NCBI RefSeq assembly: GCF_000380335.1
Contig: NC_021149.1
Location: 1,912,501-1,976,500 of the forward strand
Source: Azotobacter vinelandii CA
GTDB lineage: Bacteria; Pseudomonadota; Gammaproteobacteria; Pseudomonadales; Pseudomonadaceae
Length of the DNA stretch: 64,000 nucleotides
Direction of reading: 5' to 3'
Shown: one piece after another, positions 19,456 through 26,716 of the stretch
Numbering within the stretch: the stretch's first letter is position 1
Layout: each line of letters begins with the position of its first letter
Made by a program: the position numbers and the translations under genes
Notes under the pieces: model-generated
What the model was told of the DNA's origin: nothing
Database searches by the model: none
What the model saw: the letters and a program-made list of their open reading frames with translations, nothing else

Positions 19456-19911
19456 TCAAGGATGTGCGGTCAGTCCTTCCGCCAGCAGCCAGCGCGCGCT
19501 GCTGCGAGCCGCAGCCTTGTGCTTCAACTCGAGGCTGCTGAACAGCACCTCGTACTGGCGGCGTTCCGTCCTGCTCAGAGCCTTCCAGGCCTCGTGCGTG
19601 GGGATATGGGCTGTGGCCTCGCTAAGCTCGCGAAAGACCTGCAGGCGTTCGCTCCGGTGCAAGTGCGGGTCATAGTGCTCGAGCAGGGCCCCGATGCGGA
19701 TGGCTCCCTCGATCAGTGGCAACTGGTCGTCGAGCAGGCTGCCGGCGAGGATGCGCAGGTGTTCGGCGAGTTGCGCCCGGCGTTCCCGCTCGGCGGCCTT
19801 CCGGGCTTTCTCGCGCAGCCATACCCGGCGCCAGAGGACGAGGGCCACGATGCTCAGGGCAAGCAGGATCAGCAGGGCGACCGGCAGCAGGACGGCGATC
19901 AGCGGACTCAT
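19456..19911 (-). CDS. DUF2489-type membrane-anchored protein
   Basis: 151 aa. One N-terminal hydrophobic helix (residues 4-27, LLPVALLILLALSIVALVLW) is followed by a highly charged helical region (LREKARKAAERERRAQ) and a soluble domain with LLDDQLPLIEGAIRI. This layout fits the gammaproteobacterial DUF2489 family, of unknown function. It ends 117 bases from the acylase start and begins 8 bases after the LEA-like lipoprotein gene ends, so the two are co-transcribed. Confidence 0.65.
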   Translation of the reverse strand: MSPLIAVLLPVALLILLALSIVALVLWRRVWLREKARKAAERERRAQLAEHLRILAGSLLDDQLPLIEGAIRIGALLEHYDPHLHRSERLQVFRELSEATAHIPTHEAWKALSRTERRQYEVLFSSLELKHKAAARSSARWLLAEGLTAHP

Positions 19912-19918
19912 GGGCGGG

Positions 19919-20416
19919 TCAATCCCGAATGTAGTCGCCAGGGGTTATTTCGCCATAGCGGGAAACCAGTACGTGGCGTCCGAACAGAAGCCCTGTCTTG
20001 GCCTTGCCCTGCAACTGATACTGGATAGGTCGGTCGGGCTCTTCCAGCAGCTTGACGATGCGCTTCATGTGGCGCCAGAGATTGGTCGTGACCAGGACGT
20101 CGAACTCCTCGCGACCGCGGGCGGGTACCGTGAACCATTTGTTCGACTCCCCCTTGGCGAGGCGGATGTCGTTCAGGAACACTTCATAATCCAGACCGCG
20201 GATCGGCAGGCTCGCCCAGTTGGGATTGTCGACGCGAAAGCGTAGGATGAATTGCTGTTCCAGCAGACGGGCCTTGACGACATCGACCTTGACCAGTTGG
20301 ACGTCGGGATCCTTGAAGCCTCCGGTCACCCAGGTAGAGCAGCCGACAAGAGTGGACAGCAGACCGAGCAACCCCAACAGGCCTAGAATTCTTAGGACGT
20401 GCGCCTGGAAAAACAT
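19919..20416 (-). CDS. LEA type 2 (WHy-domain) lipoprotein
   Basis: 165 aa. Lipobox LVGC with C26 after a leucine-rich signal. The mature part has the LEA14/WHy beta-sandwich pattern: VKVDVVKARLLEQQFILRFRVDNPN, then a conserved LPIRGLDYEVFLNDIRLAKG. Proteins of this kind are envelope-associated and linked to desiccation or stress tolerance, but the role in Gram-negative bacteria is uncertain. The ATG at 20416 has GGAG upstream; the much longer in-frame extension is rejected. First gene of the pair with the DUF2489 protein. Confidence 0.75.
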   Translation of the reverse strand: MFFQAHVLRILGLLGLLGLLSTLVGCSTWVTGGFKDPDVQLVKVDVVKARLLEQQFILRFRVDNPNWASLPIRGLDYEVFLNDIRLAKGESNKWFTVPARGREEFDVLVTTNLWRHMKRIVKLLEEPDRPIQYQLQGKAKTGLLFGRHVLVSRYGEITPGDYIRD

Positions 20417-20581
20417 GCTGAACTCCAAAGGGGGCCTAAGTGTAACGAGCAGCGCTCTGAGCGCAACCATTATGCCGGATTGCATGGGATGACCTGCTTC
20501 GCAGACGTTCCTCTCGTTTGCTTCCCGAACTCGTTGATCGAAAAAAACTGCGCCATACTGCCTGTCGATTGGGACATGGGT

Positions 20582-21106
20582 ATGACCATGAGCCGCTATC
20601 AGATCATTTTTTCCGGCCAACTGGTGCACGGAGCTTCCAGGGAACAGGTGCAGGCCAGGCTGTTCCGTGCCGATGGCGCACGCATTGCCACGCTGTTTTC
20701 CGGTCGGCGCATATCCCCCGAGAGCGGCCTGGAGGCTGGCGAGGCCTGGACGTACCGGGTCGCTCTGGAGCGGGCCGGCGTTCCGGCGGACATTCTGCCG
20801 ATGGGAAAGGAAGCAAAACTTGCTCCAGGGCAAGAAAACGACCTTGACGCCGTTCATTCCGAGGCTGCCCGCAAGCCTTTCGCCGTGCCGCCGCAGGATG
20901 CCTGCACGGCTGCCTTCGCCGCGCTCGGGATTCCGGACTTCGGTTCGGGAACGGAACTGCTGGAGTCGCGCACCGAAGCGCCGATAGCGCCTCTGGAGTC
21001 GAGCGATCCGAACCTGGCGGCGGTCGGCAGCGACTTGGCGCCTATCCCGGCGCGGCCAGCCGGCGCGCTGCCCGATATCTCCCATTTTCGTCTTGAGCCG
21101 TTCTGA
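20582..21106 (+). CDS. Hypothetical protein with YQIIFSGxL N-terminal domain
   Basis: 174 aa. The first 70 residues (YQIIFSGQLVHGASREQVQ, then RLFRADGARIATLFSGRRIS and YRVALERAGV) resemble a small ferredoxin-fold-like N-terminal domain seen in many uncharacterised gammaproteobacterial proteins, in which two LFSG-type motifs flank helices. The rest is Pro/Ala-rich and probably disordered. Several close ATG codons exist at 20576, 20582 and 20588, and no ribosome site decides among them. Divergent from the LEA-like gene. Confidence 0.6.
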   Translation: MTMSRYQIIFSGQLVHGASREQVQARLFRADGARIATLFSGRRISPESGLEAGEAWTYRVALERAGVPADILPMGKEAKLAPGQENDLDAVHSEAARKPFAVPPQDACTAAFAALGIPDFGSGTELLESRTEAPIAPLESSDPNLAAVGSDLAPIPARPAGALPDISHFRLEPF

Positions 21107-21691
21107 TCCGGAGGCGCTTGCGTCGAGTGTACCTCAATAGGTAAGAATTATTCTCAAGTATTGGTGTCTCGCCGTGATCGGCCGAAGGGATAGCCGTCGC
21201 CATGAGCCGATCCGGGGCCGGCCAATGCTTGGGTCCGTGTTTTTACGAGTTCCCGGCCGGCGGTCTGCTTCGAGTAACGATCGATGGTTCGAAGGGAAGT
21301 GTCGGGCCATGCCGCTTCGATACGAACAAAAAGCGACAAGAGATCGTCTCGCCGCTTCATGTTCTTGCCGTGCTTCCATGCAGCAGCATCCTGATGGAGT
21401 CGTAATCCTGCGACTGTTCCCAAGAGCCTTATCTGGCAGCCTTCATCGATCCTTCGATATCGGTGCGATCAATCCGCTGAAGTGGCTGCCTTGGATGAAA
21501 TGGAAAAGTTCCTGATCTGCTGTGAGCGATGGCTTAATAAGCGGATATTCATGCGACGATGACCGCCGGAGACTCCGGCAGGAAAATTTATCCTCGACAA
21601 AGGCCGCATCAGTTCCCTTCGTCTTTACTCAACCTTTAGAATCCGGTTCCTCTCGGGGAACTCCGCGATTTATTCCAGGCAGGAGCGTCAC
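21107..21691 (+). other. AT-richer stretch with no convincing gene
   Basis: 585 bases. Open frames occur on both strands (plus 21174-21515 and 21202-21405, minus 21154-21423), but none has a good ribosome site, family motif or consistent third-position GC bias. A Fur-like palindrome lies at 21140-21158. The region may contain remains of decayed genes. Confidence 0.5.
21140..21158. promoter_or_regulatory. Candidate Fur-box-like palindrome
   Basis: TAAGAAT-T-ATTCTCA forms a 7-1-7 inverted repeat with one mismatch. It is similar to Fur operators of pseudomonads (GAGAATTATTCTC type), although it matches the classic 19-bp consensus at only about half the positions. It lies 34 bases past the stop of the preceding gene and before a poorly coding region, so the regulated gene is unclear. 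Confidence 0.3.
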
Positions 21692-22018
21692 GTGTCTAAT
21701 AAGAAAATAGACGCCACCGAGCTATCTCAGATGATCGACCAGAACTACAGCCCGAATCTGGGAGTTGTCTTGCGCAATCTGTTCGCTCTTGGATGTCTGC
21801 TGGCGAGTCAGGGTAGGATCAAGGAGGGGCTCAGGGTCTGTCATGATGTAATCAACGCACTCGATCAGAGCGGAAGCAATATCTACCTGGGCCGGCTCAT
21901 GGCCGCCTTGCTGGTCGATCCCGTACGCATCGCCAGGGAGGTCGGGCCATCCCGCGAACTGCTGTCCCTCTTTCCGACCGACAAGACGAGGAAGTCCGGG
22001 CCTCCGACCGCTGGCTGA
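21692..22018 (+). CDS. Hypothetical helical protein
   Basis: 108 aa with a GTG start preceded by AGGAG at about 8 bases. Mostly helical. The central part (LRNLFALGCLLASQGRIKEGLRVCHDVINAL) looks like a single TPR-like helix pair. No signal peptide. Codon usage is more even than in the neighbours, as expected for a recently acquired or poorly expressed gene. No family recognised. It stands alone between two poorly coding stretches. Confidence 0.5.
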   Translation: MSNKKIDATELSQMIDQNYSPNLGVVLRNLFALGCLLASQGRIKEGLRVCHDVINALDQSGSNIYLGRLMAALLVDPVRIAREVGPSRELLSLFPTDKTRKSGPPTAG

Positions 22019-22409
22019 CAGGAGCTGGCCTGGTTCAAAACTAATAAACAGCGGAGGTTCGCCAGCCTGGCTTTCGATTCACATCGTTCGGCTGCGCGCT
22101 TGATATATCGGTATCTCGCTTGCAGGTTCGACCGGGCTCAACGATTTCTTTCATTTCTCGGTTTGCCTTGGATGCTCCGCTGCCCGGATACCTTGGAGTG
22201 CCCATATCCCCGTTCCTGCATTCGCCTCCCAGGATCGTTCGTGCGTTTTCTCCATGATGGATCGCGCCGAGAAGCGCGGATGCGCCACGAATTGTCTGCC
22301 GCGCGAGCCAACCTCAAGGCGGTATCGCTGGAACGGACAGGGATGGCATCGATGCGTATCGTCTGGGCGCATGCCCGTTTCGAAAGCGCTCCTGCGCGGA
22401 CGAGCGCCC
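22019..22409 (+). other. Intergenic region, no gene recognised
   Basis: 391 bases between the 108-aa gene and the convergent ychJ stop. Only short frames without ribosome sites. No hairpin with a T tract seen. Confidence 0.5.
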
Positions 22410-22907
22410 TCAGCGGGTGGTCGCGCCGTGGCAGCATTTCTTGAATTTCGAGCCGCTGCCGCACGGGCAGGGATCGTTGCGTCCCGCATGCAGCGGGACG
22501 GTCGGATCGATGAAATACCAGTGGTCGCCATGTCGCACGAAGGCCGAGCGCTCACGATGGATATGCTCGCCCGAAGCGTCGCGCCAGCGTGCACTGAATG
22601 TGACGAAGGCGTGCGCCGGTCGGCTGGCGGACTGCTCGGTTTTCTCCACGGTCAGTCCGAGCCAGGTGCTCTGCAGGCTCCAGGCCTGCATGGCTGCGCG
22701 GTCCAGGCCTGCCCGCTGGGCCGCCAAGGTGGTTTGCAGCAGATAGTCGACATCGCCCAGAACGTAGGCGCTGTAGCGCGAACGCATCAGGCGTTCGGCG
22801 CTGGGCGCGGGGATGCCGGCCAGGTGGCGGCCGCAGCATTCATCGAGCCGGTCGCCACTGCCGCAGGGGCAGTTCCGGTTCTGTGCCGGCAGGTCATTGG
22901 CGTTCAT
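22410..22907 (-). CDS. ychJ: YchJ/UPF0225 family SEC-C motif protein
   Basis: 165 aa with two zinc-binding SEC-C motifs at the ends: CPCGSG...CC near residues 13-25 and [17 protein letters not shown] at the C-terminus. The NTF2-like middle domain carries the family segment [18 protein letters not shown]. Function unknown. It corresponds to P. aeruginosa PA1039 by order and similarity. It lies 4 bases after the DUF6231-like gene, so the two form an operon. Confidence 0.9.
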   Translation of the reverse strand: MNANDLPAQNRNCPCGSGDRLDECCGRHLAGIPAPSAERLMRSRYSAYVLGDVDYLLQTTLAAQRAGLDRAAMQAWSLQSTWLGLTVEKTEQSASRPAHAFVTFSARWRDASGEHIHRERSAFVRHGDHWYFIDPTVPLHAGRNDPCPCGSGSKFKKCCHGATTR

Positions 22908-22911
22908 CCGT

Positions 22912-23409
22912 TCACCACCAGTACTTGCCGAAATTCTCGGGGTTGGCCCAGAACTTGGCGTTCAGCCAGTCGGGGATCTGCTTGTAGTCGTAAAGATCGT
23001 AGGTGAACAGCGTGAGGACCTGTTCGTCGCGTCGGAAACGCTCGCTGGCCCGCAGCGCCAGGGCGAAGAAGTCGGTATCCTGCCAACCGCAGGCCGCCAG
23101 ATCGACCAGGACCGCGAGGCGGCTGGCGTTCAGGTTGCGAATGCCGCCGAGCAATTCCAGGCCGGTGCGTCGGGGCAGGTGCTCCAGGCAGTCGACCAGC
23201 ACGGCCAGTTCGTAGCGCTGGGCGGCGGCTTCCGGGGGCAGCGGACCGGCGGCACAGTGCGTCACCCGGGCTTCGGGGTGCGTGCCGCGAAAGGCTTCGA
23301 GAGCGGGCAGGTCGCTGGCGCCGACCAGCAGCAGCCGGCTCGGGGTGTAGCGCTCGAGCAGGGCGGCGAGGGCCTGCTGCGGCGTGCGGGAGGAAAAGCT
23401 GTCGGTCAT
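22912..23409 (-). CDS. DUF6231-type protein (degenerate methyltransferase-like fold)
   Basis: 165 aa. The order of strands ([38 protein letters not shown]) recalls a Rossmann methyltransferase, but the usual SAM-binding GxGxG is absent. Known in Pseudomonas as an uncharacterised family next to ychJ (the PA1040 position). The ATG at 23409 has a GAGG ribosome site. A longer in-frame extension upstream covers a gene on the same strand and is rejected. Confidence 0.7.
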   Translation of the reverse strand: MTDSFSSRTPQQALAALLERYTPSRLLLVGASDLPALEAFRGTHPEARVTHCAAGPLPPEAAAQRYELAVLVDCLEHLPRRTGLELLGGIRNLNASRLAVLVDLAACGWQDTDFFALALRASERFRRDEQVLTLFTYDLYDYKQIPDWLNAKFWANPENFGKYWW

Positions 23410-23522
23410 CGAAGGTCCTCGATCGGGAATGCGGCTGAGATTCAAGAGTAAGGCGATGGGGTTCCGTGCCGGCGACGACGCCCGACGGATCTTCCGCCTG
23501 GATATCGTATGACGGGAGCGCG

Positions 23523-23786
23523 ATGAAACTGTTGGTGACCCTGGGGAAGGTGCTGATTCTGCTGCTGTGGCTGGCGCTTGCCGGAGCTTTCCTGCAGCCT
23601 TTGAACAAGCCCTTCGATCTCTTGCTACCGGTCTGCGGCGGGCTGCTCCTGTTCGCTCACCTGCTCGCGCTGGTGCTGTTCGAGCGTACCGCCAAGACCG
23701 ATCCGCCACGCTGGAGGACTCGCCTGCAGATACTGCTGTTCGGCATCCTCCACCTGTACGTTCCAGCGAAGGATAGCCGCAGGTGA
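23523..23786 (+). CDS. DUF1145 family small membrane protein
   Basis: 87 aa with two to three hydrophobic segments: about residues 5-25 (LGKVLILLLWLALAGAF), 33-52, and a shorter one near 70-80. A basic stretch (RTAKTDPPRWRTRLQ) lies between. Length and pattern fit DUF1145/YhhL inner-membrane proteins of unknown role. It starts at the ATG following GGGAGCG, and is divergent from the DUF6231-type gene. Confidence 0.75.
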   Translation: MKLLVTLGKVLILLLWLALAGAFLQPLNKPFDLLLPVCGGLLLFAHLLALVLFERTAKTDPPRWRTRLQILLFGILHLYVPAKDSRR

Positions 23787-23804
23787 CTCTGGCGGCCGAA
23801 GGTT

Positions 23805-24269
23805 TCAGAAGATAGGCCGGGCGGCGGCGATGGCGACCAGCGACAGGCCGAGCACCAGATTGAATCCCACCAGCCGGCGGATCCGCCCCAGCGCTGCGCC
23901 GCCGGCCGGCCAGTCGCGCAGTTCCACGGCCCGGCGCAATTGCGGCAGTTGTAGCAGGCGCACGCGCAGGAACAGGGCGAGCATCACCAGGTACAGGCCC
24001 ATCATGACGTGCACATACGCCGGCGCCGTCTCCAGGCTGGGAAAGCGCAGGTGCAGCAGGCCGATCCCGGTGACAGGCAGCATTACCACCGCTGCCCAGA
24101 CCCACTGGAAAAAGCGCCGGAACACTTCCGGCCAGAGCTTCAGCCGAGCCGGCGTATCCAGTTCGCTGACCGTGGCGGGGCGCAGGATCATCCAGGCGAA
24201 GAACATGCCGCCGACCCAGATCAGGGCAGGCAGCACGTGCAGGGTGTAGGTGAGGGAATAGAGCGTCAT
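23805..24269 (-). CDS. CopD-domain membrane protein
   Basis: 154 aa with four hydrophobic helices (about 5-25, 48-70, 82-102 and 130-152). The opening LHVLPALIWVGGMFFAWMILRP matches the CopD/heme-bd-like membrane family, in which an N-terminal His and the WVGG motif are conserved. Distant members act in copper uptake; this short form is uncharacterised. The start at 24269 is chosen over one 42 bases upstream because the family begins at the TLH helix. Convergent with the DUF1145 gene. Confidence 0.75.
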   Translation of the reverse strand: MTLYSLTYTLHVLPALIWVGGMFFAWMILRPATVSELDTPARLKLWPEVFRRFFQWVWAAVVMLPVTGIGLLHLRFPSLETAPAYVHVMMGLYLVMLALFLRVRLLQLPQLRRAVELRDWPAGGAALGRIRRLVGFNLVLGLSLVAIAAARPIF

Positions 24270-24364
24270 TCGGCAATCTCCGGTGGTGGTCCGCGCAACG
24301 CGCGCTATCATAGCCGCCCATTTTGCATACTGAAAATTTGTCCAGTTTCGATTCGGGAAACGGA

Positions 24365-26509
24365 ATGCTCAGCGCCGAACTCAAATCTCAGATCCAGGGT
24401 GCCTACTCCCGCTTTCTCGAAGCCAAGGGGCTCAAGCCGCGCTACGGCCAGCGTTTGATGATCGCCGAGGTGGCCAGAGTCCTGGGGGCCATCGCCACCG
24501 ACGACGAGGGGCGACGCCAGGGCGAGCCGGCGGTGGTCGCGGTGGAGGCCGGCACCGGCACCGGCAAGACGGTGGCCTACAGCCTGGCGGCGATTCCCGC
24601 GGCCAAGGCGGCCGGCAAGCGCCTGGTGATCGCCACCGCGACCGTCGCCCTGCAGGAGCAGATCGTCAACAAGGACCTGCCCGACCTGATGCGCAACAGC
24701 GGCCTGAGCTTCAGTTTCGCCCTGGCCAAGGGGCGCGGCCGCTACCTGTGTCTGTCGAGGCTCGACCTGCTGTTGCAGGAGGGCCAGGCGCAGGGCGCCA
24801 CCGCCCAGTTGTTCGAGGAGGAGGGCTTTCGCATCGATGTCGACGAGGCCAGCCAGAAGCTGTTCGCCCAGATGATCGAGAAGCTCGCCGGCAACCGCTG
24901 GGACGGTGACCGCGATGCCTGGCCGCAGGCCATCGAGGACGATACCTGGTCGCGGTTGACCACCGATCACAGCCAGTGCACCGGCCGGCACTGTCCGAAT
25001 TTCCAGCAGTGCGCCTTCTACAAGGCACGCGAGGGGATGACCAAGGTCGACGTGATCGTCACCAACCACGATATGGTGCTCGCCGATCTCGCCCTGGGCG
25101 GCGGCGCCGTATTGCCCGACCCGCGCGACACCCTCTACGTGTTCGACGAAGGGCACCACCTGCCGGACAAGGCCATCGGCCACTTCGCCCATTTCACCCG
25201 CCTGCGCTCGACCGCCGACTGGCTGGGACAGGTGGAAAAGAACCTGACCCGGCTGCTCGCCCAGCATCCATTGCCCGGCGAACTGGGGCGGCTGATCGAG
25301 GGCGTGCCGGAACTGGCCCGTGAGTTGCGCACCCAGCAGCAATTCATGTTCGCCGCCTGCGAACAGTTGGCCGACTTCCGTGCCGGTGAGGACCTGGACG
25401 GCCGCGAGAGGCCGCGCCACCGCTTCGTCGGCGGCGTGGTGCCAGAACATCTGCGCGAGCTGGGCCTCGAACTGAAGAAAGGATTTTCCAGGCTGGTGGA
25501 GCTTTTCACCCAGCTCACCGAACTGCTCAAGGAGGCCATGGACGGCGAGCCCGGCATGGGCCTGGCCAGCCACCAGGCGGAGGAGTGGTATCCGCTGTTC
25601 GGCAGCCTGCTGGCGCGGGCCGAGGGCAACTGGCAACTGTGGACCGCCTTCACCGCGGAAGACCCCGAGGACAGCCCGCCGATGGCGCGCTGGCTGACCC
25701 TGGCCGAGAGCGGCGCCCTGCACGACATCGAGGTCGACGCCAGTCCGATCCTCGCCGCCGAGACCCTGCGCCGCCACCTGTGGAGCATCGCCCATGGCGC
25801 GCTGTTGACCTCCGCCACCCTGACCGCGCTGAACAGCTTCGATCGCTTCCGCATGCGCGCCGGGCTGCCGAAGAGCGCCGTCACCGCGGTGGTGCCCAGT
25901 CCCTTCGCCCATGCCGAGGCGGGCCTTCTACGGGTGCCGGACCTCAAGGCCGATCCGCGCGATGCCACCGCGCACACCGCCGCCATCGTCCGCGAACTGC
26001 CGCGTCTGGTGGAGGGCGCGCGCGGAGTTCTGGTGCTGTTTTCCTCGCGCCGGCAGATGCAGGACGTCTTCGATGGCCTCGAGCGCGACTGGCGCAAACG
26101 TGTGCTGATCCAGGGCAACCTGTCCAAGCAGGAGACCCTGAGCCGGCACAGGGCGCGGGTCGACGAGGGCGAGTCCAGCGTGCTGTTCGGTCTGGCCAGT
26201 TTCGCCGAGGGCATCGATCTGCCCGGCGCCTACTGCGAGCACGTGGTCATCGCCAAGATCCCCTTCGCCGTGCCCGACGACCCGGTGGAGGCGGCGCTGG
26301 CCGAATGGATCGAGGCCCGCGGCGGCAATCCCTTCATGGAGATCGCCGTGCCCGATGCCTCGTTGCGTCTGGTCCAGGCCTGCGGTCGCCTGCTGCGCAC
26401 CGAGCAAGACCGCGGCATCATCACCCTGCTGGATCGCCGGGTGGTGACCCAGCGTTACGGCAAGGCGATCCTCGAGGCGTTGCCGCCGTTCCGCCGGGAG
26501 ATCGGCTGA
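24365..26509 (+). CDS. dinG: ATP-dependent DNA helicase DinG
   Basis: A 714-aa superfamily 2, XPD-like Fe-S helicase for R-loop and replication-fork processing. Walker A GTGTGKT is at 63-69 and the DEGH box at 261-264. The iron-sulfur cysteines are C129, C205, C210 and C216 between motifs Ia and II. The late motifs GLASFAEGIDLPG and QACGRLLRTEQDRG are intact. Length equals that of pseudomonad DinG. The ATG at 24365 gives the family N-terminus. It is divergent from the CopD gene. An AT-rich stretch (TTTTGCATACTGAAAA near 24320) is likely to carry its promoter. Confidence 0.95.
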   Translation: MLSAELKSQIQGAYSRFLEAKGLKPRYGQRLMIAEVARVLGAIATDDEGRRQGEPAVVAVEAGTGTGKTVAYSLAAIPAAKAAGKRLVIATATVALQEQIVNKDLPDLMRNSGLSFSFALAKGRGRYLCLSRLDLLLQEGQAQGATAQLFEEEGFRIDVDEASQKLFAQMIEKLAGNRWDGDRDAWPQAIEDDTWSRLTTDHSQCTGRHCPNFQQCAFYKAREGMTKVDVIVTNHDMVLADLALGGGAVLPDPRDTLYVFDEGHHLPDKAIGHFAHFTRLRSTADWLGQVEKNLTRLLAQHPLPGELGRLIEGVPELARELRTQQQFMFAACEQLADFRAGEDLDGRERPRHRFVGGVVPEHLRELGLELKKGFSRLVELFTQLTELLKEAMDGEPGMGLASHQAEEWYPLFGSLLARAEGNWQLWTAFTAEDPEDSPPMARWLTLAESGALHDIEVDASPILAAETLRRHLWSIAHGALLTSATLTALNSFDRFRMRAGLPKSAVTAVVPSPFAHAEAGLLRVPDLKADPRDATAHTAAIVRELPRLVEGARGVLVLFSSRRQMQDVFDGLERDWRKRVLIQGNLSKQETLSRHRARVDEGESSVLFGLASFAEGIDLPGAYCEHVVIAKIPFAVPDDPVEAALAEWIEARGGNPFMEIAVPDASLRLVQACGRLLRTEQDRGIITLLDRRVVTQRYGKAILEALPPFRREIG

Positions 26510-26716
26510 CGCCGCCGTGGTCGGGGCTTGCCGCGGGGCCGGGCGGGTTTCCGTCGAGCCGTCCGGGCCAATTCCTGCCGTATACCGCTCACATCCGCGC
26601 CAGCCGGATGGCGAGAAAATAGACTGTCCGGTCAATGCCTTGCTTCACCATAGCCAAAGTGACTGGCATCATGCCGACTCTGTTGTCCACCTCCGTCCCG
26701 CTGGAGAGCAAGCTCG

